A stretch of 64,000 bases of DNA from Candidatus Goldiibacteriota bacterium HGW-Goldbacteria-1. GTDB lineage: Bacteria > Oederibacteriota > PGYV01. Within the stretch, counting starts at the first letter, position 1. Every line of letters starts with the position of its first letter. Below, piece after piece: positions 58,882 through 64,000 of the stretch. The DNA lies in the NCBI GenBank assembly GCA_002839855.1, contig PGYV01000012.1:27648-91647 (forward strand). Direction: 5' to 3'. The notes under the pieces were generated by a model, which made no database searches, had not been told where the DNA came from, and saw nothing but the letters and a program-made list of their open reading frames with translations. A program made the position numbers and the translations under genes.

Positions 58882-59694
58882 TTAAATTTCCACTTCCATG
58901 CCTTCTTTTACCGCGAAAGCTTTTGGAAATCTTACCTGCGCCATTGCCTGAATTTCATCTATCTGGTCATCCGTGTGTTCGGGGGCGTGGTGGCAAAGGT
59001 GAACTTCTTTTGCCCCTGATAACTGGGCTACCTTAATACCTTCTTCATATGTGGAATGTCCCCAGCCTATGTATTTGGGGTACTCTTCCGGGGTAAACTG
59101 CGCGTCGTACATAATAATACCCGCGTCTTTTGCCAGTTTAATAAGCTTATTGTCCGGCACCGCGTAATGTTCCACGTCTGTTGCCACAACAAATGCCGAT
59201 TCCCCGGACTGTATGCGAAATCCAAGTGTGCCTGCGGGGTGATTTAATTTTGCCGTAAGTATTTTAAACGGGCCTATATTTATTTCGTCATTGTCCTGAA
59301 TTTCCGTAAAGTGAATCTTGGCCGCCATGCCGGATAGTTCTATGGGAAAATTAATAAACTGCTGCTGCTTCTTGAATACATCCTGAACGCTCTGATTATA
59401 TTTGGTTTCGCCGTAAAAGTTAATTTCATTGCCTTTAATAAACGCGGGGGTAAAAAACGGGAAACCCATAAGGTGGTCCCAGTGGTAATGCGTCATTAAG
59501 ACGTGTATTTTATGTCCGACAGGCGCTATCTTCATAAGTTCCCTTCCAAAACTTCTCATTCCCGTGCCCGTATCAATTACAAGAGTTGTGTTGGCTTCTG
59601 TAATCACAACACAGGTTGTGCTGCCGCCGTATTTATTAAAATCTTTGCCTGTAACCGGAATGGATCCCCTGACTCCGTAATATTTTATTCTCAT
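58882..59694 (-). CDS. Metallo-beta-lactamase-fold hydrolase
   Basis: The start at 59692-59694 is preferred: GGAGGATTG directly precedes it and the fold begins there (MRIKYYGVRGSIPVTG). The 270-residue protein has KYGGSTTCVVI, the zinc motif THYHWDH, LNHPAGTLGFRI, the ATDVEH turn and WGHSTYEEG. MBL-fold proteins of this RNase Z/AHL-lactonase-like type cut phosphoesters or lactones; the actual substrate is unknown. Similar proteins are often linked to cyclic-nucleotide-type signalling, and a cNMP-binding gene follows 310 bases downstream. Confidence 0.88.
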   Translation of the reverse strand: MRIKYYGVRGSIPVTGKDFNKYGGSTTCVVITEANTTLVIDTGTGMRSFGRELMKIAPVGHKIHVLMTHYHWDHLMGFPFFTPAFIKGNEINFYGETKYNQSVQDVFKKQQQFINFPIELSGMAAKIHFTEIQDNDEINIGPFKILTAKLNHPAGTLGFRIQSGESAFVVATDVEHYAVPDNKLIKLAKDAGIIMYDAQFTPEEYPKYIGWGHSTYEEGIKVAQLSGAKEVHLCHHAPEHTDDQIDEIQAMAQVRFPKAFAVKEGMEVEI

Positions 59695-59769
59695 CAATCC
59701 TCCGCGGTTTATCATTACCTGCCGCATATAAAATAAACTGCTTTATTTTCCCTTTATTACTATAAAGTT

Positions 59770-61845
59770 TTATCCTATATTTATCAAGTCATAATTTCTG
59801 CCCGACTTATGTTTAATATTATCAATAGTTTCGTTGATTTTTCTGTGATCCATATCACAATTATCAGACACCAGCCAGTCCGCTGCCTGTTTGGCCAGTT
59901 CAAGTATTTTTCTGTCGGTTATGATATTGGCAAGCCTGAATTCCGGCAGCCCGTGCTGTTTTGTACCTAAAAAGTCGCCCGGCCCCCTAAGCGCAAGGTC
60001 TTCTTCCGCTATCTTAAAGCCGTCAGACGTGGATGTCATTACAGTAAGCCTTTTAATGGCGTCTTCGGTTGAAGGGTCGCCCACTAAAATACAGTAAGAC
60101 TGCTTGTCGCCGCGGCCCACCCTTCCGCGCAGCTGGTGAAGCTGTGACAGCCCAAAGCGTTCCGCGTGCTCTATTACCATTACAGAGGCGTTAGGAATGT
60201 CTATACCGACCTCTATTACCGTTGTGGCGGCCAGAATATGCACCTTTTTTTCCTTAAATTCGGACATTATTACATCGCGCTCCGGTTTTTTCATCTGCCC
60301 GTGCACAATGGCGGTTTTAAACGCCGGAAACCTTGATGCTATCTCTTTTTCTGATTCAATGGCGGACTTTAAATCAAGTTTTTCGGAAACATCCACAAGC
60401 GGATACACAATATATATCTGGCCGCCCTCTTTAAGGCGCTCTTCCAGAAAAGCATAAAGCCGGTCTTTTTTGGCTTCAGAAAACAAAACTGTTTTAATTG
60501 GTTTTCTTCCCGGCGGCAGTTCGTCTATTACTGACACGTCCGTGTCGCCGTAAACCGTCATTGCCAGCGTCCTTGGTATGGGGGTTGCGGTCATAATTAA
60601 TACATGCGGTTTAACCGCCGCCTTTTTAAGCAGCGCCGCGCGCTGCATAACGCCAAACCTGTGCTGTTCGTCAATGACCGCAAGGCCAAGATTTTTAAAT
60701 TCAACGGTTTCCTGTATAATTGCGTGCGTGCCTATTACTATATCTGTTTCCCCTGTTTTTAAACGCTCCAGCGCGGCTTTTTTATTTTTTGTGGCCGCCC
60801 CGCCAAGTATAAGTTCTGCTTTAATGCCGGTTCCTTCAAGTAATTTTTCCGCGGTCCTCATATGCTGTGCCGCAAGAATTTCCGTAGGCGCAAGAAAGGC
60901 CGTCTGAAATCCGCTGTCTTTGGCAATAACCGCCGCTATCATTGCCACCACGGTTTTACCGGAACCCACATCGCCCTGCAGCAGCCTGTTCATGGGCTTG
61001 CCTGAGGAGACATCTTTTTTAATCTCTTCCACCACGCGGCGCTGCGCGCCGGTAAGTTTAAACGGCATGTGCTGCCTGAATATTTCCTTAAATTCGCCCG
61101 TGATGTTAAAGATATTTCCCTGCTGCGCCTGCATCTTTTTTCTTTTCATATTAAGCGCGAACTGCACCGTAAAAAACTCATCAAAGATAAGGCGGTATTT
61201 TGCCTTTTCAAGCGAATCAAACGATTCCGGAAAATGTATCGCAAAAAGGGATTTTTGCAGCTCTTCAAGGTTAAACTTTTTTCTGAATTCTTCGGGCAGG
61301 TATTCGGTAATGTACTGCAAGTAATTATCAAGGGCAAACTTTACCATTTTTCTGAACTGCTTCTGCGTGACAGATTCCGTAAGCGGATACACGGGAACAA
61401 TTCTGTTTACGTTAACCGCGTCATTATCTTCCGGCGACGACAGTTCATATTCGGGGTTGTTTATCTGTAATACCCCCCTGAACATGTCTATCTTGCCGAA
61501 CATGATAACTTCGTCCCCTTTTTTAAACTGCTTTTCAATAAAGGGCTGATTGTACCATACGGCTGTGATATGGCCGCTTTTATCCTGAATGACGACTTTT
61601 GTAATTGTAAGTTTAAACTTTATTTTCTGCGTGGAAGCCATTACCACAATGCCGTGAACGGTTTCGTGCTGCCCCGGTATCAGTTTGGATATGGGTTTAA
61701 TTTCGCTTCTGTCAGCCCAGGCGCGCGGCGGATAGTATAAAAGGTTTCCCACATTTTCAATGCCAAGCTTTTTAAGCGCGGATGCCCGCGCGGGCCCCAC
61801 GCCTTTTAAATACTGTATTTCTTTTTCAAGCGGCGACGTGTCCAT
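59770..61845 (-). CDS. recG: ATP-dependent DNA helicase RecG
   Basis: The 691-residue protein has the wedge OB domain (about 50-150), Walker A LLQGDVGSGKTVVAM (291-298 core), IDEQHRFGVMQR (DEQH 392-395), MTATPIPRTLAMTVYGD, and the late VIEHAERFGLSQLHQLRGRVGR motif. RecG remodels stalled replication forks and Holliday junctions. Length is normal. The ATG overlaps the lptD stop by one base. Intact. Confidence 0.97.
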   Translation of the reverse strand: MDTSPLEKEIQYLKGVGPARASALKKLGIENVGNLLYYPPRAWADRSEIKPISKLIPGQHETVHGIVVMASTQKIKFKLTITKVVIQDKSGHITAVWYNQPFIEKQFKKGDEVIMFGKIDMFRGVLQINNPEYELSSPEDNDAVNVNRIVPVYPLTESVTQKQFRKMVKFALDNYLQYITEYLPEEFRKKFNLEELQKSLFAIHFPESFDSLEKAKYRLIFDEFFTVQFALNMKRKKMQAQQGNIFNITGEFKEIFRQHMPFKLTGAQRRVVEEIKKDVSSGKPMNRLLQGDVGSGKTVVAMIAAVIAKDSGFQTAFLAPTEILAAQHMRTAEKLLEGTGIKAELILGGAATKNKKAALERLKTGETDIVIGTHAIIQETVEFKNLGLAVIDEQHRFGVMQRAALLKKAAVKPHVLIMTATPIPRTLAMTVYGDTDVSVIDELPPGRKPIKTVLFSEAKKDRLYAFLEERLKEGGQIYIVYPLVDVSEKLDLKSAIESEKEIASRFPAFKTAIVHGQMKKPERDVIMSEFKEKKVHILAATTVIEVGIDIPNASVMVIEHAERFGLSQLHQLRGRVGRGDKQSYCILVGDPSTEDAIKRLTVMTSTSDGFKIAEEDLALRGPGDFLGTKQHGLPEFRLANIITDRKILELAKQAADWLVSDNCDMDHRKINETIDNIKHKSGRNYDLINIG

Positions 61846-63902
61846 TACTGCCCCATCTGATTAAATAAAAGGTTGTAGTTAGGCGCGGCTGACGACGGTT
61901 TGTTTACCTTGAATTCCGGAAGCGCGCTTATATAAATTGTAAAGTAAACATCTTCCACCCCGTCCTGCCTTTTGGACCAGGTAAAGTAAGCTTCCCAGCA
62001 GTGGACAAACCAGGTAATGCTGTAAGAGTGCGAATAAAGCTGCTTGTTGACAAGGTCATAGCTTCTGGTGGCGGAAACTTTAAATTCTTCGGTCAGCGAA
62101 AATGAAAATCCCGTGTCAAAAGTAATAACATCCGGCACGCCGGCCTGCGGCCTTTCGTTATAATCTATCTGATTGCTTATAAAATTAGTGTGCGCGGCAA
62201 CCGTCCAGATACTGTTGTTTTTATCAGACAGGCTGAACCCGGAGCTTAAACTTTTTATCCTGTTGGCAAATATGCTGTAAGTGCCGTTTGCCGTAAAATA
62301 CGCCCCTTCAAGGTTGGTGGAAGCGTTTAAATTCAGCATGGAAAATCTGTCCCTGTCATTTTCCACTTCTTCCCTGTTTAAAAGCAGGTTGTATGACGTG
62401 GACGATGTAAGCCTTAAATTAGCAAGGCTTAACCCCGCGCTGGCGGACATTGAATTATTTGTAATACCTGTATACGGCAGGGTGTCGGCTTTGTTTAATA
62501 ACCTGGCGAAAGAATGCGATATTGTGGAATATAAAATTCCGGGGAACAGGTTTAAAGACAGCGTTTCTGATGATGTCATAGAGTTATAAAAAGCGCCCCA
62601 TTTTTTATCACGCTCCGCGTTTTCCCACCTGGAGTTTAACCCCGCGCTTGCGGAAAACGAAGCCGGCCCCATAGGCGGCAGCGACAGCTGAAGGTTTGGC
62701 ACAAAGACAGCGTAGTCGTTATACTCCGTTTCCATTAAAGGCAGCGTCCTTGAATAGTTTAAGGAGTGATTGTAATAGACCCTTGGCAGTATCTGGGCGG
62801 ATGTCATTGAATAATTTATGGACGGCAGCGTCCTGGACGCGGTGTAGTATTTTGCGGTTATTGTGTTTAACTGCTGGGAATCCGCCGCCCTTATGCCAAA
62901 AGAGTGGCCGCCAAAACTTGTGGCATAGTATATATCGGCGTCCTGCCTGTACGGGTCCACTTTGCTGTCAAGAAAGTCCTTGTTTAAATCCCTGTCGCTG
63001 GCGCTGTTAAAATTAACAGTGGCGCGCGAACGTTCGTCAAAAACATGCGAATGGCCGTAATTAACAGACCACCTGCCGGTATTGGTGATTTTTTCAAGGT
63101 TATAAAAACCGTTAAAGTGCCCTGTTGATTTTTCATTAAACCCGTAATTTAATCCAAGCGAATACCGGTTGCCCTGTTTTTCAAGGTAATCAAAACCGAC
63201 CGAACCGAAATTCAGATAATCAAGGTAAAAATTGTATTTTGTGTAAACGTACCAGCCGGAATAATCATTATGCCCAAACTTAAAATCAAAGGGCGCCTGC
63301 CTGCCTTTCAGCGGATAGGCAAAATACGGAAAATAAAACACAGGCACCATGCCTATATAAACCACGGTATTCCACGCCTCTATTTTGTCATCCTCGTAAA
63401 GGTATATCATGGATGCTTCCATGCGGTAATGGGGGTGTTCCCTGTCGCAGGTAGTGAAAACAGGCGTTTCAAGCTCCCACTTCTTTCCGTCTTTCATCAT
63501 CTTTTTGCCGCGCGCTATCCAGGGGTGCCTTAACAGATGCACGTCTTTGGTGTAAGCGGATTTTGTCTTTATGTTATAAAACATACGGTCCGTCTGCACT
63601 TTGGAATCGCCGCTTATAAAAAGCACATTGCCTTCGGCGGACACGTCCCCTGTTTCGTTGTTTATATAAATTCTGTCGGCAAAAAGGGATGTCCCTTCCT
63701 GTTTTAAGATAATATTGCCCTCGCCTGTTATTTCAGACCCGGTATCATCGTAAACAAGGGTGTCTCCGGAAATAAATAGCGGGGATGCCGTGTTGGGTTT
63801 TGAATCGGCGGAAATTGCATCGGCGCCGTACGCCGCATAAGAAAAAGCGGCGGCCATTAAGGCCGCCGCCACTGTTATTTTAAGTTTTGCATTCACACGC
63901 AC
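61845..63902 (-). CDS. lptD: LptD-like LPS assembly outer-membrane protein
   Basis: The 685-residue protein starts with GTG and has a signal peptide (VAAALMAAAFSYAAYGADA). An OstA/LptA-like N-terminal domain (about 40-130: LVYDDTGSEITGEGNIILKQ, VSAEGNVLFISGDSKV) is followed by the long LptD barrel with alternating YxFxxY strands (HNDYSGWYVYTKYNFYLDY, TGHFNGFYNLEK, YSHSYSITWFV). LptD inserts lipopolysaccharide into the outer leaflet. Only two Cys are seen, so the four-Cys disulfide pattern of E. coli is missing. It implies a diderm, LPS-bearing host. Confidence 0.9.
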   Translation of the reverse strand: MRVNAKLKITVAAALMAAAFSYAAYGADAISADSKPNTASPLFISGDTLVYDDTGSEITGEGNIILKQEGTSLFADRIYINNETGDVSAEGNVLFISGDSKVQTDRMFYNIKTKSAYTKDVHLLRHPWIARGKKMMKDGKKWELETPVFTTCDREHPHYRMEASMIYLYEDDKIEAWNTVVYIGMVPVFYFPYFAYPLKGRQAPFDFKFGHNDYSGWYVYTKYNFYLDYLNFGSVGFDYLEKQGNRYSLGLNYGFNEKSTGHFNGFYNLEKITNTGRWSVNYGHSHVFDERSRATVNFNSASDRDLNKDFLDSKVDPYRQDADIYYATSFGGHSFGIRAADSQQLNTITAKYYTASRTLPSINYSMTSAQILPRVYYNHSLNYSRTLPLMETEYNDYAVFVPNLQLSLPPMGPASFSASAGLNSRWENAERDKKWGAFYNSMTSSETLSLNLFPGILYSTISHSFARLLNKADTLPYTGITNNSMSASAGLSLANLRLTSSTSYNLLLNREEVENDRDRFSMLNLNASTNLEGAYFTANGTYSIFANRIKSLSSGFSLSDKNNSIWTVAAHTNFISNQIDYNERPQAGVPDVITFDTGFSFSLTEEFKVSATRSYDLVNKQLYSHSYSITWFVHCWEAYFTWSKRQDGVEDVYFTIYISALPEFKVNKPSSAAPNYNLLFNQMGQ

Positions 63903-63911
63903 ATTTAAACC

Positions 63912-64000
63912 TTATACTAAAGCTATTTCGGTCTTTGGGTCAAAGAAGTGTGTCTTGTTCATGTCAAATACAAGCTCTATTTCCTGATTTACTTCAACGT
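63912..64000 (-). CDS. C-terminal end of an ABC transporter ATP-binding protein (partial)
   Basis: The last 29 codons of a minus-strand gene that runs off the right edge read EVNQEIELVFDMNKTHFFDP then KTEIALV. This is the typical tail (vxxHxFDPxTExx) of MalK/UgpC-type sugar ABC ATPases, whose C-terminal OB domains end this way. The stop at 63912-63914 lies 10 bases before the lptD start. Only the tail is visible, so transporter identity and completeness cannot be judged. Confidence 0.65.
   Translation of the reverse strand, partial: VEVNQEIELVFDMNKTHFFDPKTEIALV

Overview
The window reads as chromosomal DNA of an uncultured diderm bacterium. An LptD-type outer-membrane protein implies a lipopolysaccharide-bearing outer membrane. 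Many signal peptides and lipoprotein boxes, Thr-rich TATxTxT linkers and C-terminal FlgD-like/type-A-sorting-like domains recall candidate phyla such as Ca. Goldbacteria (Goldiibacteriota) or relatives. That placement is recollection of style, not proof. Nearly all genes lie on the minus strand; the one clear plus-strand gene is at 12979-14310.

Region 1 (0.15-8.4 kb) is a secretome cluster: an orphan lectin-like domain remnant, an IgGFc-binding-like surface protein, a small sorting-domain protein, a beta-helix protein and a multidomain GH5 cellulase with CBM-like, malectin-like and CARDB-like modules. Region 2 (8.8-36.4 kb) is a co-directional accessory array of unrelated short genes. It holds toxin-antitoxin modules (PIN/RHH, AbiEi-AbiEii, PIN/Phd-like, PIN with XRE-ImmA), Fic, a SnoaL-like protein, TPR and beta-propeller lipoproteins, five paralogous NHL-repeat lipoproteins, an RHS-like lipoprotein, HNH-like proteins and a MORN-like protein. 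Most of these genes have a short REP-like motif or an end of a terminal-inverted-repeat element at their 3' end, and some motifs supply the stop codon.

Region 3 (36.5-51.1 kb) is a 12-gene co-directional defence cluster built on a type I restriction-modification system. From 5' to 3' it runs GIY-YIG-RAMA, a 197-residue unknown, hsdM, a TIGR04141/DUF6119-like gene, hsdS, DUF262, HEPN, a 547-residue membrane-tailed unknown, hsdR, a membrane-anchored unknown, a second GIY-YIG protein and an Nmad3-like protein. It is the best candidate here for an undescribed composite system. Region 4 (51.1-54.3 kb) is a Bro-N/YhcG-type nuclease pair lying between two direct repeats of about 140 bp.

Region 5 (53.9-64 kb) returns to core genome: a palindrome-rich spacer around tRNA-Gln(UUG), then cNMP-binding protein, TPR lipoprotein, ispE and spoVG in one tight run, a metallo-beta-lactamase-fold hydrolase, recG, lptD, and the last codons of a sugar-type ABC ATPase. 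Sigma-70-like promoters can be read upstream of several genes; the best has perfect -35 and -10 boxes and lies inside a 13-bp inverted repeat before the XRE-ImmA gene. No rRNA, CRISPR array, integrase or transposase gene was seen.
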